From positions 1 through 50,774 of the forward strand of contig NZ_NIRR01000030.1 of NCBI RefSeq assembly GCF_002204745.1: DNA of 50,774 nucleotides, given 5' to 3'. Both the position numbers and the translations under genes were made by a program. The stretch comes from Hymenobacter amundsenii. GTDB taxonomy: Bacteria > Bacteroidota > Bacteroidia > Cytophagales > Hymenobacteraceae. Shown piece after piece: positions 42,127 through 49,531 of this stretch (positions are counted from its first letter, which is position 1; each line of letters opens with the position of its first letter). Under the pieces are notes generated by a model that ran no database searches, was not told the DNA's origin, and worked only from the letters and a program-made list of their open reading frames with translations.

Positions 42127-43617
42127 TCAAGGCTCGTACACCGGCACCGAAAACGTAAAACACGCTCCCTGTCCCTGGGTGCTGCTCACGGTCAACTCAC
42201 CGCCGTGCAGCTCCACGATTTTGCGGGCAATAGCCAGCCCCAGCCCCGACCCACCCCGCGACTTGCGGCGCACCTGGTCGGAGTGGTAGAACCGGTCGAA
42301 GAGGCGGGGTAGGTCGGGAGCGGCAATGCCTGGGCCGGTATCGCGCACCTGCAACGCGAGGCGGCCGGCGGTGGGGGTTACCTGTACGCTCACTGCGCCG
42401 CCGGCGGGGGTGTAGCGCAGGGCGTTGTCGAGCAGGTTTTGCAGCACCCGTTCGAGTAAGCCCACGTCGGCGTAGGCGAAGGGCAGGGCGGCGGGGGTGG
42501 GGTCAACCCGCAAGGTAACGGCTTGGGTTTGGGCACTGGGTTTGAGCTGCTGCACCACGTCGTGGACTAGCTCGGGGAGCGAAAAGGGCTCGGGCTGGGG
42601 CACCGTCTGGTGGGCTTCGAGCTTCGAGAGTTCAAAGAGCTCGGAGATCAAACGCTTAAGGCTGTGGGTGTTTTTGAGGATGGTTTCCAGGTACTGCTGC
42701 TGCTCGGCGGGGGCTAGCAAGTGCTGGCGGAGCAAGATGGTTTCGGTGTAGCCCTCAATGCTGGCCAGCGGGGTGCGCAAGTCGTGGGAAATGTTGGCCA
42801 CCAGCTCGCGGCGCAGGGCATCGGTAGTGCGCAGCTCGTCGAGGGCCTGCTCGGTGCGGACCGACATGGCGTTGAAGGCCGTGGCCAGCTCGCTCAGTTC
42901 GTCGTTGGCCCCAATGCCGCGGGCCCGGGCCGAGTAGTCGCCGGCTTGCAGGCGGCGCACCACCGCCACTAGCCGCTGCACATCGCGGGTGAGAAGCGAA
43001 ATCAGCAGTAGCCCCACCACCAGCACGCCCGCACCGGCCACCAGCAGCGTGCGCAGCAACACGCCCAGCAAGTGGTTCTGGCGCAGCGCAGCTGGTTCGG
43101 AAGAAGCGGCGGCGGGCCCGTCGAGGGTGATGTAGAGGTAGCAGTGCACCCCGCCGCCCCTATTGTGCAGCGGGGCCACCGAAAAGGGCCGGGGCCGGGC
43201 GGGATGGCGGGGGTCGGTGCCGTAGAGGGGCAGAGGCTGGCGGCCGGCCAGTAGGTCGTGCACCGGAGCCATGGCCACGGTGCGGGTCTGGATTTCGTTG
43301 GGCTGGGCGGAGGCGGCCAGCAGGTGCCCGTCAAGCCCAATGAGGTAGAGCTTGATGTTGGGGTTGATGACCATGGCCGCATGGAAGGTTTCGGCAATGG
43401 CGGTGGGCGCAATTTCGTTGGTGGCCGAGTCGATGCTGAGCACGTTGGCTATCGAGGCCGCCAAATCCAGGTTGCGGCGCTGCATGTTTTCGGCCAGGTA
43501 GTCATCGGCATTGCGCGAGATTAGCAGCAGATACACCCCGCTCACAGCCACCAGCAGGACCACGAACAGCAGCGAGAGGCGCAGCTGCAAGCTCCGGGGG
43601 CGGGGCCAGCTCAGCAT
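42127..43617 (-). CDS. Sensor histidine kinase
   Basis: The 496-residue kinase has a membrane helix at about 12-33 and a periplasmic sensor region of about 150 residues with no recognised domain. A second helix lies at about 185-210. HAMP-like residues follow (LTRDVQRLVAVVRRLQAGDYS), then the dimerisation/phosphoacceptor box VANISHDLRTPLASIEGYTE with the target His near 277. The ATPase domain shows NLLDNALRYTPAGG, VRDTGPGIA and GGSGLGLAIARKIVELHGG. It overlaps the response regulator gene by 7 bases and so is translated with it. It phosphorylates that regulator in response to an unknown signal. Confidence 0.94.
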   Translation of the reverse strand: MLSWPRPRSLQLRLSLLFVVLLVAVSGVYLLLISRNADDYLAENMQRRNLDLAASIANVLSIDSATNEIAPTAIAETFHAAMVINPNIKLYLIGLDGHLLAASAQPNEIQTRTVAMAPVHDLLAGRQPLPLYGTDPRHPARPRPFSVAPLHNRGGGVHCYLYITLDGPAAASSEPAALRQNHLLGVLLRTLLVAGAGVLVVGLLLISLLTRDVQRLVAVVRRLQAGDYSARARGIGANDELSELATAFNAMSVRTEQALDELRTTDALRRELVANISHDLRTPLASIEGYTETILLRQHLLAPAEQQQYLETILKNTHSLKRLISELFELSKLEAHQTVPQPEPFSLPELVHDVVQQLKPSAQTQAVTLRVDPTPAALPFAYADVGLLERVLQNLLDNALRYTPAGGAVSVQVTPTAGRLALQVRDTGPGIAAPDLPRLFDRFYHSDQVRRKSRGGSGLGLAIARKIVELHGGELTVSSTQGQGACFTFSVPVYEP

Positions 43618-44333
43618 ACGGGCGCTTCGTCGGTGAGCTTATAGCCCACGCCCCACACGGTCAGCACGTAGGTGGGTTGGGCGGGGTCGGGCTCAATTTT
43701 GAGTCGCAGGCGGTTGATATGCGAGTTCACCGTGTGCTCGTAGCCCGAATAGGAGTAGCCCCACACCTGATCCAGCAACTCGGTGCGCGAGTAGGTGCGG
43801 CCGGGGTGGCGCATGAACTGGGCCAACAGCGCGAATTCCTTGGCCGTTAGCTCCACTGGCCGGCCGGCCACACTCACGCGGTGCAACTCGGTATCGAGCT
43901 CCAGCGCCCCGCAACGGAAGCGGATGGGCGCGGCGGCCCCGGCAAATCCGGGCTCTTTGTCGGGGGCCGAGCGGCGCAGGCGGGCTTTCACCCGGGCCAG
44001 CAGTTCGCGCACACTGAACGGCTTGGTCAGGTAGTCGTCGGCCCCCAGGTCCAGGGCCAGCACTTTATCAATTTCCTCGGCCTTGCTCGTGAGCATGAGA
44101 ATGGGCGTGCTCACGCGCTGCTCCCGGATGCGGCGGCACACCTCAATGCCACTCAAACCGGGCAGCATAATATCGAGAATAATCACGTCAAACTCTCCCT
44201 CTGTGGCTTGGCGCAGCCCTTCCAGCCCATTGGTAGCCACCGTTGCACCACAGTCGATGTCGCGCAGATTCACCGCTACCAGCGCGGCAATGTCGGCGTC
44301 GTCCTCCACAATCAGGGCGTGTTTGGTGGGCAT
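43611..44333 (-). CDS. OmpR/PhoB-family response regulator
   Basis: The 240-residue protein has a receiver domain at 1-120 (LIVEDDADIAALV, the phosphorylated Asp in VIILDIMLPGLSGIEV, LMLTSKAEE, and DDYLTKPFSVRELLARV). A winged-helix DNA-binding domain at about 140-235 shows VELTAKEFALLAQFMRHPGR, RTELLDQVWGYSYSGYEHTV and INRLRLKIEPDPAQPTYVLT. It is the first gene of the pair with the kinase. The outer-membrane gene upstream at 44592 is on the same strand and 258 bases away, so it may be a target, but nothing in the sequence proves that. Confidence 0.95.
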   Translation of the reverse strand: MPTKHALIVEDDADIAALVAVNLRDIDCGATVATNGLEGLRQATEGEFDVIILDIMLPGLSGIEVCRRIREQRVSTPILMLTSKAEEIDKVLALDLGADDYLTKPFSVRELLARVKARLRRSAPDKEPGFAGAAAPIRFRCGALELDTELHRVSVAGRPVELTAKEFALLAQFMRHPGRTYSRTELLDQVWGYSYSGYEHTVNSHINRLRLKIEPDPAQPTYVLTVWGVGYKLTDEAPVC

Positions 44334-44340
44334 TTTTTTG

Positions 44341-44374
44341 AGCTGATAGCTAGTAGCTGTTGGCTATTAGCTCT
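44341..44374. repeat. AGCTGATAGCT-type intergenic repeat
   Basis: AGCTGATAGCTAGTAGCTGT and then TGGCTATTAGCTCT lie directly before the response-regulator start codon. The words match those in the ispG linker (14659-14775) and at 47107-47125. Confidence 0.6.
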
Positions 44375-44393
44375 TGGGGTAAAGTAACGTGGG

Positions 44394-44540
44394 GAAGCTG
44401 TTTGGAAAGTCAAAAAGAACACCATGCTGAGCGAAGTCGAAGCATCCCTACCGCTTCGTTGCAGTCACGGTTCAACGGAGCGGTAGAGATACTTCGACTG
44501 CGCTCAGCATGATGTTCTTTTCAACTTTCCAAACAGCTTC
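44394..44540. repeat. Long palindromic dispersed element, about 62-bp arms
   Basis: The arms run inward from GAAGCTG at 44394-44400 and CAGCTTC at 44534-44540 with only a few mismatches, around a loop near 44457-44478. The inner part repeats the CATGCTGAGCG / CGCTCAGCATG words of the 24513 element. The outer part (TTTGGAAAGT on both sides) is not shared with it, so this copy has longer symmetrical ends. It fills the gap between the regulator and outer-membrane genes. Confidence 0.8.
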
Positions 44541-44591
44541 TATCAGAGTAACGAACATACGCAGGATAACCCGTAAGACGCAGTTCAAAAC

Positions 44592-45446
44592 CTACTTCCA
44601 CTCCCAGGCTACGCCCACCGTGAACTGGCTGCCGGCGTACACGTTGCGCAGCTTGCCGAAGCCGGTGGCCCAGTCGGCCGTAAGCCAAAGGTGGTCGATG
44701 GCGGCGTAGTTGGCCCCCAACGCGGCCGTGGAGTAAGCCACGCCCTCGCCAATGCCGATGCTGGCCAGCCGACCGGAACGCGGCGTTTGCACGTTGGCCA
44801 GCGTCCGAACCGTGCCTGTCAGCCAGATTTTGCGCAGCAGTAAATAACCCACTTGGGCGCTGTAGCTATACTGATTGGTGAAGCCTTTAGTGCGGGCGTT
44901 AAAACCCACATTTACGGTGCCATAAAGCTGCTCGAAGAAGCTGTGCGACAGGGCGGCGTGGGTCCAGACGTTAAACTCGCCGTCGCCAGTAGGTAGGACA
45001 ATTACTATTTGCGAGTTGCTGGTGTTAGTGCCGCGGGCATCAGGGTTGCCGGTGGGCAGCTCGGCGGTTACGCTTACGGCCAGCGGCCAGGCCCCACGCA
45101 GCACCCCGTAGCGCAGCCCCAACTGCGCATCGCCGATGCCCTGCGTGGCCGTGGAGGCGCTGAACCTGGCCCGCCGGTAAGCCGGAAAATTCAGCACCGC
45201 TTCCAGATGATGGCCCAACCCCACTTCGGCGTATAGGCTGGCCACCTGCTGGGTGAAACGATTGGTGGTAATCTCCTGGCCCGCGAGCGTGTAATATTTG
45301 TTTGTATTGACGCTGGTGAGGCCGATTTTGGCGTAGGCCCCACCGGCGGGCCGAATCCAGCCACCACCAGCGTGAGCGGTGCCGCCCATACCCAGCAGCC
45401 CGCCCGCCAGCAGCAGCCCCACGCCAGTCCTGACAGCCGCCCGCAC
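44592..45446 (-). CDS. Outer-membrane beta-barrel protein, transporter-like
   Basis: The 284-residue protein begins with a Sec signal (LLLAGGLLGMGGTAHAGGG). It then consists of alternating hydrophobic beta strands and short turns, such as RFTQQVASLYAEVGLGHHLE, IGDAQLGLRYGVLRGAW, VSVTAELPTGNPDARG and NVGFNARTKGFTNQY, ending in a C-terminal aromatic residue (VAWEWK). This fits the 12-strand barrels annotated as phenol-degradation MetA-type or 'transporter' proteins. The start is GTG at 45446, which overlaps the lipoprotein stop by one base, so the pair is translationally coupled. Its substrate is unknown. Confidence 0.75.
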   Translation of the reverse strand: MRAAVRTGVGLLLAGGLLGMGGTAHAGGGWIRPAGGAYAKIGLTSVNTNKYYTLAGQEITTNRFTQQVASLYAEVGLGHHLEAVLNFPAYRRARFSASTATQGIGDAQLGLRYGVLRGAWPLAVSVTAELPTGNPDARGTNTSNSQIVIVLPTGDGEFNVWTHAALSHSFFEQLYGTVNVGFNARTKGFTNQYSYSAQVGYLLLRKIWLTGTVRTLANVQTPRSGRLASIGIGEGVAYSTAALGANYAAIDHLWLTADWATGFGKLRNVYAGSQFTVGVAWEWK

Positions 45447-45928
45447 TATTTCAGCGGGGCCGCCCCGAAGTTAATGGAGGCAGTTTCGCAGTAGAACACC
45501 ACGGTGGAGAACGACTCCAGCCCGCCCCGGTCGATGAGGAAAACCTGCCGGCCGTTCTTATTCACCAAGGCTACCACCTTCACGTTGGTAGCATCGGCCC
45601 GGCGCTGGGCTCCGATATTGGTGGCGTCTTTGGCTAAGTAAATGGTAACGGTGCCCGTGTGAAAGTCCGATACAAAATTATCGGCCAGCTGCACGAATTC
45701 GCGGTTGTCGGCGTCGCGCACGATGGTGAGCATCCCGGTGGTAGGCGTGCCGCTCTGGGGCGCAATGGTGCCGGTTTTAAGCGTGGTAAGGTTGCCGTTG
45801 GGCGTAACCGTGCCGGTGGTGGGGGTCTGCGGAGCCGGGTCGTTGTCGTTGCTGCTGGAGCAAGACGACAGTAGGCTAGGCGTACCCAGCAGGGCCACTA
45901 GTAAAAGGGGAAACAGTAGCTTTTTCAT
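45446..45928 (-). CDS. DM13-domain lipoprotein
   Basis: The 160-residue protein begins MKKLLFPLLLVALLGTPSLL and SSCSSSND, a lipoprotein signal with Cys at residue 23. The mature part starts with a Thr/Pro-rich spacer. It continues with FVSDFHTGTVTIYLAKD, VKVVALVNKNGRQVFLIDRG and STVVFYCETASINFGAAPL, which is the DM13 domain. The lone Cys in FYCET is the conserved residue proposed in DM13 redox proteins. It is the first gene of the operon with the outer-membrane barrel, so it may deliver electrons or bind a ligand at that barrel. A near-consensus -7 word (TACTTTCG) lies at 45981-45988 on the minus strand. Confidence 0.8.
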   Translation of the reverse strand: MKKLLFPLLLVALLGTPSLLSSCSSSNDNDPAPQTPTTGTVTPNGNLTTLKTGTIAPQSGTPTTGMLTIVRDADNREFVQLADNFVSDFHTGTVTIYLAKDATNIGAQRRADATNVKVVALVNKNGRQVFLIDRGGLESFSTVVFYCETASINFGAAPLK

Positions 45929-46045
45929 GCGTTCGGAGGAAATGGATGAGCAATGAGCTAAAGTTCGCCTCTACATCTCACGAAAGTATCACGAATGTGC
46001 TATATATCTGTGTTCTCTGCTTTCGGGAACTCCCTGGGCCAAGCC

Positions 46046-46080
46046 GCTAAATCCTCTCCTTGGAAAGGAGAGGATTTAGC
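46046..46080. repeat. Palindrome with CCTCTCCTTGGAAAGGAGAGG core
   Basis: Arms 46046-46061 and 46065-46080 are exact reverse complements around a 3-nt loop. The core is the same type as that of the element at 25347-25496. Confidence 0.75.
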
Positions 46081-46112
46081 CCTGGTTGCTGGTCTGCAAC
46101 TTGATTTAGCTA

Positions 46113-46487
46113 CTACTCGAAGAAGTCGGTGGGGTCGGCCTGGGCCAGATACTTGCTCAGAGCCCCCAAATCGGCAAACACGGGCTGCACCAGCGCCAGC
46201 AGCCGCGCCGTGGCGGCCGGCCCATCGGTGTAGGCCCGGAAAATCTCACCCGCTCCGGCCAGCTCCACATGGTCGAGCAGCTCGGGGTCGTGTTCCTCCA
46301 GAATGGTTTCGATGTGCTCGGCCCAGCTGGCCCCGCCGCCTCCAAACCCATACCGCTCGAACACCACGTAGTAATCGTCCATGTCCGAGAGGTCGACCAG
46401 CAGGCGCTGCTGCCGCTCGGGCGTCATCAGTTCCGGCGAAACCTGGGTGAGGATGAAGGGGTGAGTGTCGGGGGGCGTCGTGGGCAT
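46113..46487 (-). CDS. Imm51-like protein, orphan immunity candidate
   Basis: The 124-residue protein starts at ATG 46487 (MPTTPPDTHPFILTQV). It has YYVVFERYGFGGGGASWAEH followed by IETILEEHDPELLDHVEL, AGEIFRAYTDGPAATARL and a helix ending FADLGALSKYLAQ. The 'F..YGY.G.G..W...I...L.....PEL......A..F.AY...' pattern resembles the Imm51 immunity family. No toxin gene is adjacent. The frame opens at 46541 but the extra N-terminal residues look unlike protein. Together with the genes at 15829 and 30284 it makes three orphan immunity-like genes in the window. Confidence 0.5.
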   Translation of the reverse strand: MPTTPPDTHPFILTQVSPELMTPERQQRLLVDLSDMDDYYVVFERYGFGGGGASWAEHIETILEEHDPELLDHVELAGAGEIFRAYTDGPAATARLLALVQPVFADLGALSKYLAQADPTDFFE

Positions 46488-46689
46488 AGGGCCGCAAGGT
46501 ACGGCGGGCAGGGTAGAGAGAGGCTTGTGGCAGTTTCGCAACCTGGTCCACCGTTTGCGAAACCACTATAGCTCCGCTCAATCTATACAGAAGTGTGTCA
46601 GTTTTTTTATGAAGGTAATCATCTGTTTTTCAATTGACAATAGAATTAATAACCTGAATGTGCTGCTGCTATGGCAACATTAAACAATT

Positions 46690-46732
46690 ATGCCGTAAAT
46701 ATACGACATATCATGACGTATATTTACGACAT
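46690..46732 (+). promoter_or_regulatory. Probable ArsR operator overlapping the ars promoter
   Basis: A 16-bp inverted repeat with one mismatch (46690-46705 and 46717-46732) surrounds an 11-bp centre; the inner 12 bp (CGTAAATATACG / CGTATATTTACG) are exact. It is AT-rich and lies just upstream of arsR at 46751. The right arm contains TATATTTA (46719-46726), a near match to the -7 box, so a bound repressor would block the promoter. Confidence 0.7.
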
Positions 46733-46750
46733 AGTCATTCGCTTCTCTCT

Positions 46751-47101
46751 ATGACCTACGCCAAAACCGCCGCTTTTACCGCCGACCAGCAGCAGCTGGC
46801 CCGCGTAGCCAAAGCCCTGGCCCACCCGGCGCGGGTGGCCATCATTCAGCTGCTGGCCAGCAAGCACACCTGCATCTCGGGCGATATTGCCGCCGAGCTG
46901 CCACTCTCGCGCACCACCGTTTTCCAGCACTTGCAGGAACTCAAAGCCCTGGACCTGATTCGTGGCGAAATTGACGGGCTCACGGTCTGCTACTGCCTCA
47001 ATACCGAGCTGCTACTCCAGGTACAGCAGCAGTTCACCAGCTTCTTCACGGCCGCCACTACCGGCGCGGCCTGCGGCCCGGACGATGGCTGCGCATGTTA
47101 A
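46751..47101 (+). CDS. arsR: ArsR-family arsenic-responsive repressor
   Basis: The 116-residue protein is a winged-helix repressor. The DNA-binding segment is ALAHPARVAIIQLL then SGDIAAELPLSRTTVFQHLQ, followed by the wing EIDGLTVCYCLN. Cysteines occur in HTCISGD, in VCYC and in the tail CGPDDGCAC. The tail cysteines could bind As(III), as the C-terminal thiols do in some ArsR variants. ATG 46751 is chosen because MTYAKTAAFTADQQQ begins the family fold; the frame opens at 46658. It is the first gene of the arsenic cluster. Confidence 0.92.
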   Translation: MTYAKTAAFTADQQQLARVAKALAHPARVAIIQLLASKHTCISGDIAAELPLSRTTVFQHLQELKALDLIRGEIDGLTVCYCLNTELLLQVQQQFTSFFTAATTGAACGPDDGCAC

Positions 47102-47197
47102 GCATTGAGCTGATAGCTATTAGACTTCCTGTTCAATAACAGGTAGTTGCCTTAAAGAATACTGTAACAGACACTCAGCTTTTCAACCCCCTCAACC

Positions 47198-47659
47198 ATG
47201 AATATTTCTGAAATGAAGCAGGCCCTGACGGGGCTCAGCGCGGTGAGTTTCCGCCTGCCCACCGGTGAGCAGTTGCCCCCGCACTTCCACGTCACGGAAG
47301 TGGGCCTGGTCAGCAAGCACTTTGTTGATTGCGGCGGGGTGGAGCGTCGCGAAACGGTGGCCAACTTCCAGCTCTGGGAAGCCGGCGACTACGACCACCG
47401 GCTGGCTCCCCAGAAATTCCTGCACATCCTCAACCTGTCGGACAAGATTCTGGGCAGTGAGGATTTAGCCATCGAAGTGGAGTATCAGCAGGCGACCATC
47501 GGCAAGTTCGGCCTCACCTTCGACGGCACCGATTTCTTGCTTACGGCCAAGCAAACCGCCTGCCTGGCCCAGGACGCCTGCGGCATCCCCGACGCTCAGC
47601 AAATAGCCCTGCCACAGCTGCAAATGGCTGCCTGCACGCCCAGCGGCGGGTGCTGCTAA
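47198..47659 (+). CDS. DUF6428-family protein of the ars operon
   Basis: The 153-residue protein begins MNISEMKQALTGLSAVSFRL and has VTEVGLVSKHFVDCGGVERR. A compact centre (WEAGDYDHRLAPQKFLHILN) follows, and the C-terminus is Cys-rich (TACLAQDACGIPDAQQ and ACTPSGGCC). DUF6428 proteins are known to accompany ars genes in Bacteroidota. The cysteines suggest binding of arsenite or a metal, but the role is not known. It lies between arsR and acr3 on the same strand, 96 bases after arsR. Confidence 0.85.
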   Translation: MNISEMKQALTGLSAVSFRLPTGEQLPPHFHVTEVGLVSKHFVDCGGVERRETVANFQLWEAGDYDHRLAPQKFLHILNLSDKILGSEDLAIEVEYQQATIGKFGLTFDGTDFLLTAKQTACLAQDACGIPDAQQIALPQLQMAACTPSGGCC

Positions 47660-47795
47660 GGCTGGCGTATTCGCTGTAGAGACGCGCCCCACTGCGGTTT
47701 GTCGTTGAACGATTACCGGCCAACGGGCAGCCGCGATAGGTCGCGGCGATACAGCCTATTCATTGCCGTAGAAATTCCTGCGACTTACTCTTCCT

Positions 47796-47825
47796 GCTTC
47801 ATCTCGTCTTGCTTCATCTCGTCTT
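47796..47825. repeat. 15-bp tandem duplication at the acr3 start
   Basis: GCTTCATCTCGTCTT occurs twice in a row at 47796-47810 and 47811-47825. The second copy runs into the TTG at 47824-47826 proposed as the acr3 start, and the first offers another TTG at 47809. Confidence 0.9.
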
Positions 47826-48918
47826 GACTTCGCACCCATCCACCCGGCCCGCCCCGGCCCCCGCCGTGCTGGCCGAAAAAAAGCTCTCGGGTCTTGACCG
47901 GGGCCTTACGCTCTGGATATTTCTGGCCATGCTGCTGGGCGTGGGCCTGGGATACTTCGTGCCCGGCTTCAACGACGCGGTAAACTACTTTTCGGTGGGC
48001 ACCTTGAACGTACCGCTGGCCATTGGGCTGGTGCTGATGATGTACCCGCCACTGGCCAAAGTGAAGTACGAGCAGCTGCCCACCGTCTTCCGCAACACGC
48101 GCATTATCGGGCTCTCGCTGGTGCTGAACTGGGTGGTGGGGCCAGTGCTCATGTTCGGGTTGGCCATCTGGCTACTGCCCGATAAGCCCGAGTACATGAT
48201 GGGCCTGATACTTATCGGAATTGCCCGCTGCATTGCCATGGTGCTGGTCTGGAACGACTTGGCCGACGGCAGCCGCGAGTACGCCGCCGGGCTGGTGGCG
48301 CTCAACTCCATCTTCCAGGTGCTGTTTTATGCGGTGCTGGCTTGGCTGTTTATCACGGTGCTGCCGCCGTATTTCGGGCTGCAGGGCTACGCCGTGAACA
48401 TCGGCATCTGGGACATTGCCCAGAGCGTGCTAGTGTACCTGGGCATTCCGTTTGCGGCCGGGTTTCTGTCGCGCCTGGTGTTGCGCTGGCTTAAAGGCGA
48501 CGCCTGGTACGAGCAGGTCTATATCCCGGCCATCAGCCCGATTACGCTGGTGGCCTTGCTGCTGACGATTGTAGTCATGTTCAGCCTCAAGGGCGAAACC
48601 ATTGTGCAGGTGCCGCTGGATGTGCTGCGCATTGCCCTGCCGCTGGCGCTGTATTTCGGCATCATGTTCGTGGTCAGCTTTGCGGCCGGCAAGTGGCTGG
48701 GGGCCGGTTACGCCGAAAATGCCAGCATTGCCTTCACGGCCACCGGCAACAACTTCGAGCTGGCCATTGCCGTGGCCATCGGGGTGTTCGGCCTGAACTC
48801 GGGCCAGGCTTTCGCCGGCGTCATCGGCCCGCTGATTGAGGTGCCGGCCCTGATTGCGCTGGTTAACGTGGCTTTCTGGTTCCGCCGCCGCTGGTACGGT
48901 GGCAAAACGGCGGCGTAA
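47824..48918 (+). CDS. acr3: Acr3-family arsenite efflux transporter
   Basis: The roughly 364-residue integral membrane protein exports As(III) from the cytoplasm, driven by the proton gradient. Ten hydrophobic helices are apparent. The conserved segment LIGIARCIAMVLVWNDLADG carries the essential Cys in the fourth helix, and the later TGNNFELAIAVAIGVFG is also characteristic. No ATG is available in this frame before the first helix. TTG 47824 (then TSHPSTRPAPAP) is the best start and TTG 47809 is possible. The gap after DUF6428 (47660-47823) has words resembling dispersed repeats but no other gene. Confidence 0.93.
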   Translation: MTSHPSTRPAPAPAVLAEKKLSGLDRGLTLWIFLAMLLGVGLGYFVPGFNDAVNYFSVGTLNVPLAIGLVLMMYPPLAKVKYEQLPTVFRNTRIIGLSLVLNWVVGPVLMFGLAIWLLPDKPEYMMGLILIGIARCIAMVLVWNDLADGSREYAAGLVALNSIFQVLFYAVLAWLFITVLPPYFGLQGYAVNIGIWDIAQSVLVYLGIPFAAGFLSRLVLRWLKGDAWYEQVYIPAISPITLVALLLTIVVMFSLKGETIVQVPLDVLRIALPLALYFGIMFVVSFAAGKWLGAGYAENASIAFTATGNNFELAIAVAIGVFGLNSGQAFAGVIGPLIEVPALIALVNVAFWFRRRWYGGKTAA

Positions 48919-48945
48919 GCAGTTCCCTTTAGGTTTACGCAGAAC

Positions 48946-49059
48946 GGCTGTAGTGCGAAGATTCAGCTTGGCGTATCATTGAACAGAATTGTCCGGAAGT
49001 CAGCAACGACCCGCGAAGCCGGAGCTTAGCTTCGCTGTACTTCAGTTCGCGCTACAGCT
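48946..49059. repeat. Degenerate palindromic element between acr3 and arsC
   Basis: GGCTGTAGTGCGAA at 48946-48959 is inverted as TTCGCGCTACAGCT at 49046-49059, with two mismatches. An inner inverted pair (CGAAGCCGGAGCTTAGCTTCG) lies near 49013-49033. It shares AACGGCT and GAGCTT..CTTCGCTGT words with 17664-17714. Confidence 0.55.
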
Positions 49060-49094
49060 TTTCACTTCTCATCTACCGCTTCTCACCATTGCTT

Positions 49095-49526
49095 ATGGAA
49101 AGCAAGAAAAACGTACTGGTGCTCTGTACCGGCAACTCCTGCCGAAGCCAGCTGCTGCACGGCTACCTCGAACAAATTTTGGGCGAGCGGGCTGCCGTGT
49201 ACAGCGCCGGCGTGGAAGTGCATGGCCTCAACCCCCGTGCCGTGCGCGTAATGGCCGAGGACGGCCTGGACATCAGCCACCACACCAGCAACCACGTGGA
49301 CGAGTACGCGGCCGTGCCCTTCGACCACGTGCTGACCGTATGCGACCACGCCCAGGAGGTGTGCCCGGTGTTCCCATCCATGGCCCAGAAACGCCACCAC
49401 AACTTCCCCGACCCTGCCAAAGCCACTGGCACCGAAGAAGAAATCAGCCAGCAGTTTCGCCAGGTGCGCGACCAGGTGAAGGCCTATGCCCACAATTTCG
49501 CGCGGACCGAATTCCCAACTGCCTAA
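49095..49526 (+). CDS. arsC: Arsenate reductase, low-molecular-weight phosphatase type
   Basis: The 143-residue enzyme reduces arsenate to arsenite for export by Acr3. The P-loop LVLCTGNSCRSQLLHGYLE gives the C-x5-R nucleophile at residues 11-17. Further cysteines occur in VCDHAQEVCPVFP, the redox pair that passes electrons to thioredoxin in this type of enzyme. The fold and motifs are those of the thioredoxin-coupled ArsC class, as in Staphylococcus, not the glutaredoxin class. ATG 49095 is chosen over a TTG at 49089. arsO starts 6 bases after its stop. Confidence 0.94.
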   Translation: MESKKNVLVLCTGNSCRSQLLHGYLEQILGERAAVYSAGVEVHGLNPRAVRVMAEDGLDISHHTSNHVDEYAAVPFDHVLTVCDHAQEVCPVFPSMAQKRHHNFPDPAKATGTEEEISQQFRQVRDQVKAYAHNFARTEFPTA

Positions 49527-49531
49527 CGCCT

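Noticed and set aside
48989..49531. Upstream extension of arsO through arsC
   Set aside because: It overlaps all of arsC in another frame and does not match the flavoprotein family.
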